From the NCBI RefSeq assembly GCF_046156175.1, contig NZ_JAYLVL010000006.1, positions 62,001-126,000 on the forward strand: DNA of 64,000 bases, given 5' to 3'. Shown one piece after another: positions 51,140 through 58,964 of this stretch. The notes under the pieces are model-generated. The model was given only the letters and a program-made list of their open reading frames with translations. It ran no database searches and had not been told where the DNA came from. Within the stretch, counting starts at the first letter, position 1; each line of letters begins with the position of its first letter. A program made the translations under genes and the position numbers. This DNA comes from Lacisediminihabitans sp046156175 (GTDB taxonomy: Bacteria; Actinomycetota; Actinomycetes; Actinomycetales; Microbacteriaceae).

Positions 51140-52678
51140 TTAGGCCCAACCCGCCTCTCGCAGGGCCTCGCGGGCCTCCGCGCGGGCCGAGTACGGCGTG
51201 CGCTCGCCCCGGATGTCGCGGTAATCCTGATGCCCCGGGCCGGCCCAGAGGATGGAGTCGCCCTCCTGGGCGAGCGCCACCGCCACGCGGATCGCCTTCT
51301 CGGGGGGACTGACCTCGTGCAGCTCCGCCTGGTGCTCGGCGAGATTCGCGCCCTCGATGAGGGTGGCCCGGATGGATTCCGGGTCTTCGAATCGCGGGTG
51401 ATGATCGGTTATCACCAGGATGTCGGATCCCTCTGAGGCGACCCGGCCCATCTCGTGCCGCTTTGTCGTGTCCCGGTCGCCGTCGGCGCCGAACACCATG
51501 ATCACGCGGCCGGTGGTGAACTTGCTCACGGCGCCGAGGGTGTTGAGGAAGGCATCGGGACTGTGACCGAAATCGACGTAGACACTCGGTCCGCGGTCTC
51601 CGGAGACCCGCTCGGTGCGTCCGGGCAGGTAGGCGTCGATACCGCCCTCGATCGCCTGGCCGATGGCTTCGAGTTCGAAACCCGCCTCCACCAGCATCAC
51701 GATCGCGAGCGCCGCGTTGGCCGCCATGTGCCAGCCGATGAGGGGCACGTGCGTGGTGATCGAACGCCCCTCCGGCCCGGTGAGGGTGAATTCCACGCCG
51801 GAGGCGCGCTCATCGAGGATCTCGACGTTCCACTCCCCCACGATGCCGGGAGTCGCGGAGATCGTGGTGACCGGGATACGGGACCGGTCGACGACCTTCT
51901 GGCCCCAGGCGGTGTCGAGGGAGACGACTCCGCGCTTTCCGCGCTCCGGGTCGAAGAACCCGAGCTTGGCTTCGAAGTACTCGTCCATGTCGGCGTAGTC
52001 GTCGAGGTGGTCGTGGCTGAGGTTGGTGAAGGCCACCACATCGAACATGAGCCCGTCGATCCGGTTCTTGGTGAGGGCCTGAGCGCTCACCTCGACGGCG
52101 ACCGCTCGCACCTCGCTCTCGCGCATCCGGGCGAGCAGGGCGTGCATCTCGCTCGCTTCGGGGGTGGTGAGCCGGGAGACGACGCTCACGTCGCCGATGT
52201 GACGCTCTGCAGTGGACGAAAGGCCCGTCACGAGCCCGAGCTGCTTGAGAATCGCTTCGAGGATGTAGGCGGTGGAGGTCTTGCCGTTGGTGCCGGTGAT
52301 ACCGAGCATGAGCGGCGGATGCTCGTTGGTGCGGTACACCCACGCCGAGACCTCGCCGAGCGCGAGGCGCGGCGACTCGACGATCACGATCGGCAGACCG
52401 CTGTCCGCGGCGAGTGCGGCTCCGGCCCGGTCGGTGAGCACCGCAACGGCACCGCTCGCGGCCGCCTGCGCCGCGTAGGAGGCGCCGTGGCTGTTGAGAC
52501 CCTGGATGCCCACGTAGAGGTCACCAGATTCCACCTCGGTCGAACGCAGGGTGACTCCGGTGATCTCGACGCCGTCGAGGGAGCCGACCGAGTCAAGCCC
52601 GAATTCCGAAACGAGTCCGGTGAGAGGCCTGGCCAGCGGATGCTCCGGTCGAAGAACCGGGGGGATCCGTGCAGTCAC
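51140..52678 (-). CDS. murE: UDP-MurNAc-L-Ala-D-Glu--diamino acid ligase
   Basis: MurE adds the third, diamino-acid residue to the wall precursor. The 512-residue ligase has D-S-R-like T-L-R-S-T-E-V-E-S-G-D-L-Y, the ATP loop I-T-G-T-N-G-K-T-S-T, T-T-P-E-A-S-E and F-G-A-D-G-D-R-D. The specificity loop reads T-D-H-H-P-R at residues 424-429, where meso-DAP-adding enzymes typically have D-N-P-R (D-D-N-P-R in mycobacteria). Asn is therefore replaced by His while Pro-Arg is kept. Microbacteriaceae often use Lys, ornithine, diaminobutyrate or homoserine in B-type walls, so the substrate may not be meso-DAP. It lies 12 bp after ftsI. Confidence 0.95.
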   Translation of the reverse strand: MTARIPPVLRPEHPLARPLTGLVSEFGLDSVGSLDGVEITGVTLRSTEVESGDLYVGIQGLNSHGASYAAQAAASGAVAVLTDRAGAALAADSGLPIVIVESPRLALGEVSAWVYRTNEHPPLMLGITGTNGKTSTAYILEAILKQLGLVTGLSSTAERHIGDVSVVSRLTTPEASEMHALLARMRESEVRAVAVEVSAQALTKNRIDGLMFDVVAFTNLSHDHLDDYADMDEYFEAKLGFFDPERGKRGVVSLDTAWGQKVVDRSRIPVTTISATPGIVGEWNVEILDERASGVEFTLTGPEGRSITTHVPLIGWHMAANAALAIVMLVEAGFELEAIGQAIEGGIDAYLPGRTERVSGDRGPSVYVDFGHSPDAFLNTLGAVSKFTTGRVIMVFGADGDRDTTKRHEMGRVASEGSDILVITDHHPRFEDPESIRATLIEGANLAEHQAELHEVSPPEKAIRVAVALAQEGDSILWAGPGHQDYRDIRGERTPYSARAEAREALREAGWA

Positions 52679-52691
52679 AGCGTCTACTTTC

Positions 52692-54479
52692 TTACCAGGT
52701 CGTCGCCGGATAGGTGGATGGCGTTGTCGACGGGGGGACCCGGTACTTTGTGAGCACCTGGGACATGATCTTCTTGAAGGTCGGCGCCGCAGCGGCCGAA
52801 CTCTTCATGGTAGCTGGCTTCGTGTAGGTCACGACAACCACGTACTGAGGGTTCTCTGCGGGGGCGATACCGGCGAACGACACGATGCGGTCGGAGGTGT
52901 AGCCGCCCGGCCCCGCGACCTCCGCGGTGCCGCTCTTGCCCGCCACGCGGTAGCCCGGGATCTTCACGGCCTTGGACAGCTCGCCGCCCTGCACCACGCT
53001 TTCGAGCATGTTGACCACGGTCTTCGCCGTGCTCTCGGACACCACCCGCGTCCCCGCGGTGGAGGGTACATCGGTGACGGTTCCGTCGGGCTTGGTGCAG
53101 CTCTCGACGAGGGTCATCGGCAGTCTCACACCACCGTTCGCGAGCGTGCCGAAGATCTGAGCCACTTGCAGGGCGGTCGCAGAGACACCCTGGCCGTAGA
53201 GCACGTTGTACTTGCTCTGATCGTCCCAGGGTTTCGACGCGCTTCCGGTGACACCGAGGTTGCCCGAAGCCTCACCCAAGAAGTCGACGGCGGTCTTCTG
53301 GCCCAAGCCGAACTTCTTCATGTAGGCGAGGCGCACATCCTCGGGCACCTGCGACCCGAGCATGGAGATGCCGACGTTCGACGAGTTCTGCAGCACTCCG
53401 GTGAGCGTGAGCTGCTCGGTGGGGTGAGGAGTGGCATCGCGCACGAAACCGCCCTCGGGTGTCGTCCATTTCGAGGGGACAGTCGCCTGCATGCTCGGTG
53501 ATCCGATCCCCGTCTCGAGCAGGATTGCGGCAGACATCGCCTTGAAGACGGAACCCGGTTCGTATTGGGCAGTGAAGGCACGGGATCCGAAGTTCTCCAC
53601 GGCAGAGCCATCGATGTTGTTCGGGTCGACGGCGGGCCAGTCGGCGGCCGCCATGATGTGGAAATCCTTGATGCGCAGCACGATGGCCGTACCGGACTGG
53701 GCGCCGACCGCGGTGGCCTGCTCCGCGATCGCTTGAGTGGCGAACCAGTCGAGGTCGCTGTCGATGGAGAGTTTGAGTGTGCCCCCGGGAGTGGATGGCT
53801 TGGTGGTGATCGAACTGCCGGGGATCTGCACACCGTCGGCACCCTGCTCGTAGGTTGTTGTGCCGTTGGTGCTGGCGAGGCACTTGTCGCCCGTGACCTC
53901 GAGCCCGCCGCCGGGGCCTCCCGTGTTCATGTACCCGGTGAGGTTTCCGGCTACCGCGCCGTTCGGATAGGTGCGCTTGGGATGCAGTTGGAAGACGATG
54001 CCCGGGATCTTGAGCTTCTCGATGGCACGACGTGTCGCGAGATCGACCGACTTGGTGACGACGGAATAGTTCGAGTTCGGGTCCTTGGTCAACGCCTGGT
54101 ACACCGTCGCCGGATCCTGCTTGGTGAGGCCGGCGAGCTCGGTGGCGGCCTGCATCACGGTGATGGTGGTCCTGGTGCCATCCTTCGCGGTGACGGTGAA
54201 CCCGCCGGCCGCGTTCATCTTCGTGAAGTTCGCCGGGGACACGGTCACGTCGTAGCGATTGACGCTGTCGGCGAGCATCACACCGTTGGTGTCGACGATG
54301 TCGCCGCGCGCCGCGTAGGTGGGGGTCTCGACCGCTCTCTTACTGAGCGCATCGGTGGTCAGCTGATCGGCCCGCACGAGCTGGATGTCGACGAGCCGTA
54401 CGGCGAAGACGCCGATGACGGCGAACACCATCACGATCGCGAGGGCCAGGCGACGACGACTGCGACGCGGATTGGTCAC
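52692..54479 (-). CDS. ftsI: Septal transpeptidase FtsI (class B penicillin-binding protein)
   Basis: FtsI crosslinks septal peptidoglycan as partner of FtsW. The 595-residue protein has a short basic cytoplasmic N terminus, one transmembrane helix (residues ~11-29), a dimerisation/pedestal domain and the transpeptidase domain. The active-site motifs are S-V-F-K (Ser310), S-S-N in L-Q-N-S-S-N-V and K-S-G-T in A-G-K-S-G-T-A-E-V. It starts at a GTG with GAGGAGG 5 nt upstream. No PASTA domains are present. Confidence 0.96.
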   Translation of the reverse strand: MTNPRRSRRRLALAIVMVFAVIGVFAVRLVDIQLVRADQLTTDALSKRAVETPTYAARGDIVDTNGVMLADSVNRYDVTVSPANFTKMNAAGGFTVTAKDGTRTTITVMQAATELAGLTKQDPATVYQALTKDPNSNYSVVTKSVDLATRRAIEKLKIPGIVFQLHPKRTYPNGAVAGNLTGYMNTGGPGGGLEVTGDKCLASTNGTTTYEQGADGVQIPGSSITTKPSTPGGTLKLSIDSDLDWFATQAIAEQATAVGAQSGTAIVLRIKDFHIMAAADWPAVDPNNIDGSAVENFGSRAFTAQYEPGSVFKAMSAAILLETGIGSPSMQATVPSKWTTPEGGFVRDATPHPTEQLTLTGVLQNSSNVGISMLGSQVPEDVRLAYMKKFGLGQKTAVDFLGEASGNLGVTGSASKPWDDQSKYNVLYGQGVSATALQVAQIFGTLANGGVRLPMTLVESCTKPDGTVTDVPSTAGTRVVSESTAKTVVNMLESVVQGGELSKAVKIPGYRVAGKSGTAEVAGPGGYTSDRIVSFAGIAPAENPQYVVVVTYTKPATMKSSAAAAPTFKKIMSQVLTKYRVPPSTTPSTYPATTW

Positions 54480-54513
54480 GGGCGCCTCCTCTCGGGATGC
54501 GTGCTGGTGGTGG

Positions 54514-55119
54514 TCAGTGAGTGATCGGCGACGGCAGCACGGTCTGTGCGGGAGCCCCCGGAGTGGACGCTACCGACCCCGCGCCCGCCGATGCGGCAGG
54601 CGCGCCCGTCGCCGCCGTCGCCGCCGCCGCGGCTGCGCTCGCGCCGAGGGCAGAGATGTCGGGGGTGATCAGTGCGTTCGGGGTGTAGGTCGCTGCGTCC
54701 GCAGCAACGGCCGTGTCGGCCGCGGCCGGGGTGGGGGCTCGCGTGACCCCTCCGGAGAGGCTGAGGAAGCCCTGGCTGCCCGTGTTCATCACCATTCCGA
54801 GCGCGGTTGCCTGACCGGCGAGGTTCTGTGGAGACTGAAGCACGTTGAGGGACTCCGCGAGAGCCTGCTGGTCGCGCGACAGGTCGCGCTGGGTCTGCTG
54901 CAGGCCAGAGATCTGGTAGGCGCCATCCGACAGCCAGATGCTGAGCAGAAGCTGCGCCATGAGGATCACGAACAGGCCGGCGACGGCCACGAGGGCGTAG
55001 ACGACTCGCGGGCGGGCCCGCTTCTGGCTACGGCTCGAGACGATCTCGATGTGGCGGGGGTGGATATCGCGTTCGGCCGGAAGGAAATCTGGCAGATCGA
55101 TGGCGAGAGTGTTACTCAT
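54514..55119 (-). CDS. ftsL: FtsL-like division protein
   Basis: A 201-residue bitopic protein in the ftsL position between rsmH and ftsI. The cytoplasmic N terminus is about 38 residues, the transmembrane helix spans ~40-63 (V-V-Y-A-L-V-A-V-A-G-L-F-V-I), and a short coiled coil follows (Q-Q-T-Q-R-D-L-S-R-D-Q-Q-A-L-A-E-S-L). The last ~75 residues are Ala/Thr/Pro-rich and probably unstructured. FtsL scaffolds FtsQ and the FtsWI pair; sequence conservation is low, so the call rests on topology and position. It overlaps the rsmH stop by 4 nt. Confidence 0.82.
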   Translation of the reverse strand: MSNTLAIDLPDFLPAERDIHPRHIEIVSSRSQKRARPRVVYALVAVAGLFVILMAQLLLSIWLSDGAYQISGLQQTQRDLSRDQQALAESLNVLQSPQNLAGQATALGMVMNTGSQGFLSLSGGVTRAPTPAAADTAVAADAATYTPNALITPDISALGASAAAAAATAATGAPAASAGAGSVASTPGAPAQTVLPSPITH

Positions 55120-56108
55120 GCGGCCCTCCGGATGCGTGACGCGGCGCGCAGCCGCACTGGGGTGGACCGCGGGTTCGCGGCTTTCTCGTCGTCGGTGGCG
55201 AGTTCTGCGCCGCGTACGAGAAGGGTGAACTCTGCCCGGTGTTCCGGCAGCTCGATGGGGAGCCCGGCCGGAGCGGTGGAGGAGGATGCGGCGGCCAGGG
55301 CGCGCTTGACGATGCGGTCTTCGAGCGACTGGTAGGAGAGCACGACGATGCGACCGTCGACGGCGAGGGAGCGGAGCGCGGCCGGGATGGCCCGCTCGAG
55401 CACCGACAGCTCCTGGTTCACCTCGATGCGAAGCGCCTGGAAGACCCGCTTGGCCGGGTGCCCCTTGCGCTGGATCGCCACGGGCGTCGCGGCGGTGATC
55501 AGTTCGACGAGTTCGGCAGAGCGCACGAGCGGCCGTGTCTCGCGGGTCTCCACGATCTTCTTGGCGTAGCGCTGGGCGAGACGCTCCTCGCCGAACTCCC
55601 AGAAGATACGACGCAACTCGGTCTCGCTGTAGTCCGCGAGGATGCGCTCGGCGGTCAGCGGCGACGTGGCATCCATCCGCATGTCGAGCGGGGCGTCCTT
55701 GGAGTAGGAGAACCCGCGCTCCACCCGGTCGAGCTGCAGGGACGAGACTCCGAGGTCGAAGAGGATCCCCGACACCTCGACCATGCCCAGTTCTTCGAGG
55801 GATTCCTCGAACCGGTCGTAGACCGTGTGCACGAGGTGCACCCGGTCACCGAAGGGGGCGAGTCGCTCGCCCGCGATGGCGAGGGCGTCGGTGTCGCGGT
55901 CGAGCCCCACGAGCACGAGCTCGGGGAATCGCTGAAGGAAGGCCTCGGCGTGGCCGGCCATGCCGAGCGTGGCGTCCACGAGCACGGCGCCCGGGTGGGA
56001 GAGAGCGGGGCTGAGCAGCTCGATGCTCCGTTCGAGCATCACGGGGGTGTGGATCTGGTTTTCGACCATAGTGGCCGGTGTCTTCTGTTCCTTGTTCCTG
56101 ATCCCCAT
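55116..56108 (-). CDS. rsmH: 16S rRNA (cytosine1402-N4)-methyltransferase
   Basis: RsmH (MraW) methylates C1402 of 16S rRNA using S-adenosylmethionine. The protein shows H-T-P-V-M-L, D-A-T-L-G-M-A-G-H-A, G-L-D-R-D, G-I-L-F-D-L-G-V-S-S-L-Q-L-D, R-G-F-S-Y and K-R-V-F-Q-A-L-R-I-E-V-N. Two starts are possible: ATG 56108 (330 residues) and ATG 56069, just ahead of the conserved I-H-T-P block; neither has a good ribosome site, so the longer form is given. It lies 68 bp after mraZ, the standard order. Confidence 0.95.
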   Translation of the reverse strand: MGIRNKEQKTPATMVENQIHTPVMLERSIELLSPALSHPGAVLVDATLGMAGHAEAFLQRFPELVLVGLDRDTDALAIAGERLAPFGDRVHLVHTVYDRFEESLEELGMVEVSGILFDLGVSSLQLDRVERGFSYSKDAPLDMRMDATSPLTAERILADYSETELRRIFWEFGEERLAQRYAKKIVETRETRPLVRSAELVELITAATPVAIQRKGHPAKRVFQALRIEVNQELSVLERAIPAALRSLAVDGRIVVLSYQSLEDRIVKRALAAASSSTAPAGLPIELPEHRAEFTLLVRGAELATDDEKAANPRSTPVRLRAASRIRRAA

Positions 56109-56176
56109 CCGTCCGACCTGTCACCGGGGAAGTGATGTCAGGGCGAATCGACGGCTGGGAGTCAGGAACAAGGGCT

Positions 56177-56608
56177 CTAGAAGAGTCCCGGGATCACCTC
56201 CTCCGTCGTGTCGGCGAAGGCACTCTCCTGCTCGGAGTAGTAGGTCTCCCACGCGGCGGTGTCCCAGATCTCCGCTCGGTTGCCCGCACCGATCACGGTG
56301 AGGTCGCGGCCGAGGCCGGCGTACGCGCGAAGGCCGGCGGGAATCGTGACACGGTGCTGGGCGTCCGGCACCTCGGCATTCGCACCGGAGAGAAAGAGTC
56401 GCAGGTAGTCACGTGCCTGCTTGCTGGTGACGGGAGCCTGGCGGATGCGGTCGTGGAGCTCTTCGAACTCGCGGGTGGAGAACACGTAGAGGCAGCGCTC
56501 CTGGCCACGGGTGATGACGATGCCGGATTCGAGCTCCGACCAGAACTTGGCCGGAAGGATGATGCGGCCTTTGTCGTCGAGCTTGGGGGTGTGCGTGCCA
56601 AGGAACAT
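56177..56608 (-). CDS. mraZ: Transcriptional regulator MraZ
   Basis: MraZ is the first gene of the dcw cluster and regulates it by binding repeats upstream of itself. The 143-residue length is exact for the family. Two AbrB-like motifs are seen: K-L-D-D-K-G-R-I-I-L-P-A-K-F near the N terminus and D-A-Q-H-R-V-T-I-P-A-G-L-R-A-Y-A-G in the second half. The ATG at 56608 has GGGGGAG 7 nt upstream. GTGGAG repeats lie 41-63 bp upstream of the start. Confidence 0.96.
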   Translation of the reverse strand: MFLGTHTPKLDDKGRIILPAKFWSELESGIVITRGQERCLYVFSTREFEELHDRIRQAPVTSKQARDYLRLFLSGANAEVPDAQHRVTIPAGLRAYAGLGRDLTVIGAGNRAEIWDTAAWETYYSEQESAFADTTEEVIPGLF

Positions 56609-56648
56609 CGGCCACTCCCCCTCATTCTCCGGCCTGGATTCAGGTGTA

Positions 56649-56671
56649 CTCCACTTTACTCCACTCTCCAC
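56649..56671 (-). promoter_or_regulatory. Putative MraZ operator repeats
   Basis: On the minus strand GTGGAG occurs three times, at 56671-56666, 56664-56659 and 56654-56649 (start-to-start spacing 7 and 10 bp). MraZ proteins bind short G-rich direct repeats with about 10-bp periodicity upstream of mraZ. Two further plus-strand GTGGAG words lie at 56713 and 56746. Confidence 0.45.
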
Positions 56672-56794
56672 CACAAAACAATGAAAAGCGCGCCGAATTG
56701 CCCCTTTCTGGGGTGGAGTCTCCCGTAATACCGGGCTAGTAGGCCGTGGAGGGAAATGAAGCTACTTGGTGGAATCCGGAGCAAAAATGGGCAC

Positions 56795-56821
56795 AAAAAA
56801 AGGCCGATCTCTCGATCGGCC
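56795..56821 (-). terminator. Intrinsic terminator after the DUF3040 gene
   Basis: GGCCGATC and GATCGGCC form a perfect 8-bp stem with a 4-nt loop. On the minus strand it is followed directly by seven T residues. It ends the DUF3040 transcript and isolates the mraZ promoter. Confidence 0.9.
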
Positions 56822-56839
56822 CAAATTTGTGAGGTCTGC

Positions 56840-57205
56840 TTACTGTTGGCGCCCGTCCTGGCGCTTGTCCCACCGCTCGTTCATGCGATCCATGAAGGTC
56901 GCTTTGGAACGCGTTTCCGTGGGGCGCGGGGGCTCTTCGACGAGACGCCGCGGAGACGAGATCGCCACGAGCACGCCCACGAACATGACGATGAAGCCGG
57001 CGACCCCGAGGATGGCGAGTTGGAGCATCACTCCCGCCACGATGACCGCAACCCCGACCAGCCCGACCAGGATGCCGATCACGATGGAACGGTAGGTGGG
57101 GCGCCCTCGACCCGATCCGACGGTCGCGACGAAGTCGGCGTCGTTGTGATAGAGACTGCGTTCCATCTCGTCCAGGAGACGCTGTTCATGTTCTGACAGC
57201 GGCAT
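56840..57205 (-). CDS. DUF3040 membrane protein
   Basis: A 121-residue actinobacterial DUF3040 protein. The N terminus reads M-P-L-S-E-H-E-Q-R-L-L-D-E-M-E-R-S-L-Y, the family hallmark, followed by two adjacent transmembrane helices at about 42-62 and 65-83 and a basic, charged tail. The function is unknown. It lies just upstream of mraZ, as does its M. tuberculosis counterpart, and has its own intrinsic terminator, so it is not co-transcribed with the dcw genes. GAAGGGAG precedes the ATG. Confidence 0.88.
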   Translation of the reverse strand: MPLSEHEQRLLDEMERSLYHNDADFVATVGSGRGRPTYRSIVIGILVGLVGVAVIVAGVMLQLAILGVAGFIVMFVGVLVAISSPRRLVEEPPRPTETRSKATFMDRMNERWDKRQDGRQQ

Positions 57206-57270
57206 AGTGACTCCCTTCAGGTCAGAGGCGTGGTGGTGCTACATGCCAATTGTAGGCTCCCCCACGTGGC

Positions 57271-57276
57271 TAGGCT
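57271..57276 (+). promoter_or_regulatory. -10 element for the leaderless polyprenyl synthase gene
   Basis: TAGGCT ends 6 nt before the GTG at 57283; the overlapping TATAAC (57276-57281) is an alternative but too close to the start. No ribosome site is present. Confidence 0.4.
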
Positions 57277-57282
57277 ATAACC

Positions 57283-58404
57283 GTGCCTGAGAGTAAGCGG
57301 TTAGTTGACCTTGTCCAGAACGACATCGATGCCTTTCTGGATGAACGGGAGCCGCTGCTCGCATCCATCGGGTCGGACCTCGCCCCGTTCATCGACTTCT
57401 CCCGGGATCTGCTGAGGGGCGGAAAGCGGTTCCGCGCGCTGTTCTGTTACTGGGGTTGGCAGTCCGTGAGCGGCCACACAACGGCTTTCGATGTGATGCC
57501 CGACCGCAGCGCCCCGAGCGACCTCGAGGCGATCGTGCTCGCCGCGAGCGGCCTCGAGGTCTTCCATGCGGCCGCGCTCGTGCACGACGACATCATGGAC
57601 AACTCCGATACCCGTCGCGGTATGCCCAGTGCGCACAAGCGCTTCGAGGGCCTGCACGACGACGGTCGGTGGACCGGAAGCGCACGCGGGTTCGGCCAGT
57701 CCGCCGCCCTGCTCCTCGGCGACCTGCTTCTGAGCTGGAGCGACGAACTCTTCGACTCCGGGCTGCAGGCGCTGTCTTCTCCCGCATCCCGGGTGGCCGC
57801 CCGAGCGGAATTCAACCGGATGCGCACAGAGGTGACTGTCGGCCAGTATCTCGACATCCTCGAGGAGCGGAGCTGGCGCAACTATCCCGAACCGGAGCTC
57901 CTGTCCCGGGCGCACCGGGTCATCGTCTACAAATCCGCGAAATACAGCATCGAGGCACCCCTCGCGATCGGCGCGGCGCTGGCCGGCGGATCGGTCGAAC
58001 AGGTCACGGCGCTGCGGGAATTCGGACTACCGCTGGGAATCGCCTACCAGTTGCGCGACGATCTGCTCGGTGTCTTCGGCGATCCGGAGACCACCGGAAA
58101 ACCCTCCGGCGACGACCTCCGTGAGGGCAAGCGCACGGTGCTGATCGCTCTCGCGCGAACCAAGCTCCCCTCGAACGCGACGAGCCTCCTCGACGAGTTG
58201 CTCGGGGACCCCGAACTCTCTCCTCAGCAGGTGGCGATGCTCCAGGCATCCATCCGCGACAGCGGTGCGGTCGAACACGTCGAGCAGATCATCGATCACA
58301 ACGTGAAGCTGGCGATTACCGCGATCGCGGATGCCCCGCTCAGCCAGTCGTCGAAGCAACAACTCGTGCAACTCGCCGACACCGTGATCAAGCGGGTCGC
58401 GTGA
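57283..58404 (+). CDS. Polyprenyl diphosphate synthase (IdsA-type)
   Basis: A 373-residue trans-isoprenyl diphosphate synthase that condenses IPP with allylic diphosphates. The first Asp-rich motif is D-D-I-M-D at residues 102-106, followed by T-R-R-G. The second is D-D-L-L-G at 259-263 (D-D-x-x-G followed by V-F-G-D), a form seen in actinobacterial enzymes. G-G-K-R-F-R and G-K-R-T-V-L are also present. Chain length cannot be read safely; geranylgeranyl or longer products are likely. The GTG start with a close upstream -10 box suggests leaderless translation. Neighbourhood matches idsA2 of M. tuberculosis. Confidence 0.9.
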   Translation: MPESKRLVDLVQNDIDAFLDEREPLLASIGSDLAPFIDFSRDLLRGGKRFRALFCYWGWQSVSGHTTAFDVMPDRSAPSDLEAIVLAASGLEVFHAAALVHDDIMDNSDTRRGMPSAHKRFEGLHDDGRWTGSARGFGQSAALLLGDLLLSWSDELFDSGLQALSSPASRVAARAEFNRMRTEVTVGQYLDILEERSWRNYPEPELLSRAHRVIVYKSAKYSIEAPLAIGAALAGGSVEQVTALREFGLPLGIAYQLRDDLLGVFGDPETTGKPSGDDLREGKRTVLIALARTKLPSNATSLLDELLGDPELSPQQVAMLQASIRDSGAVEHVEQIIDHNVKLAITAIADAPLSQSSKQQLVQLADTVIKRVA

Positions 58405-58432
58405 CCCGCTGCGCGCGCGGCAGCGGGAGGGG

Positions 58433-58774
58433 CTAGAACCCGAGAGCCTGCGCGACCCGGCGCACCTCGGCCTTGCGCCCGGCTCGCAGCGCGTCGATCG
58501 GCGGGATGCCGATGCTCTCCTCCTCGGTGAGCAGCCAGTGCATCGCCTCGTCGTCGCTGTAGCCGCTGTCATGCAGCACCAGCAGTGTTCCGCGCAGCTC
58601 CGGAAGCGGCTCGGCGTCACGGATGAACGATTCCGGTACCTTCCAGACACCGTCGATTTTCGAGGCGAGAAGGCTGTGGTCCTCGATCAACCGACGCACC
58701 TTGCTCACGCCGATTCCGAGGATGTCGACGAGTTCAGGAAGGGTGAGCCAGCGGGTATCCGAAGCAGTAGTCAC
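58433..58774 (-). CDS. Rv2175c-family DNA-binding protein
   Basis: A 113-residue protein matching the Rv2175c family: an N-terminal winged helix-turn-helix (W-L-T-L-P-E-L-V-D-I-L-G-I-G-V-S-K-V-R-R), then V-W-K-V-P-E-S-F and a small C-terminal helical domain (L-H-D-S-G-Y-S-D-D-E-A-M-H-W-L). In M. tuberculosis Rv2175c binds DNA and is phosphorylated by PknL, the kinase encoded next to it; here a PASTA kinase lies two genes away. The start is a GTG at 58774. It ends 28 bp from the convergent synthase gene. Confidence 0.87.
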   Translation of the reverse strand: MTTASDTRWLTLPELVDILGIGVSKVRRLIEDHSLLASKIDGVWKVPESFIRDAEPLPELRGTLLVLHDSGYSDDEAMHWLLTEEESIGIPPIDALRAGRKAEVRRVAQALGF

Positions 58775-58863
58775 GAACGCAATGCTGCCAGAAGCGGACG
58801 CTCCTGCAAACTTCGGAGTTTTGTTTCGATCGTGTTAACTCAAACAACATGCGTCCCGCTAAT

Positions 58864-58887
58864 TGACACTGTTATAGATGTGTGTCA
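58864..58887. promoter_or_regulatory. Inverted repeat upstream of the LysM gene
   Basis: TGACAC and GTGTCA are perfect arms separated by 12 nt, and TTGACA (58863-58868) overlaps the left arm as a possible -35. A second hairpin, TATCTC/GAGATA (58930-58949), lies just before the AGAGGT ribosome site. This suggests a regulated leader of up to about 100 nt. Confidence 0.35.
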
Positions 58888-58964
58888 GCGTTCTGTGATG
58901 GCGTGATGCCCGAGCGCGGGTTCCGGGCTTATCTCGGGGGCGAGAGATAGACAGAGGTTTGAGC

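Noticed and set aside
58864..58964. ydaO-type cyclic-di-AMP riboswitch upstream of the LysM gene
   Set aside because: Such elements often precede actinobacterial wall hydrolases, but the leader is short and I could not match the conserved core. A covariance-model search would settle it.
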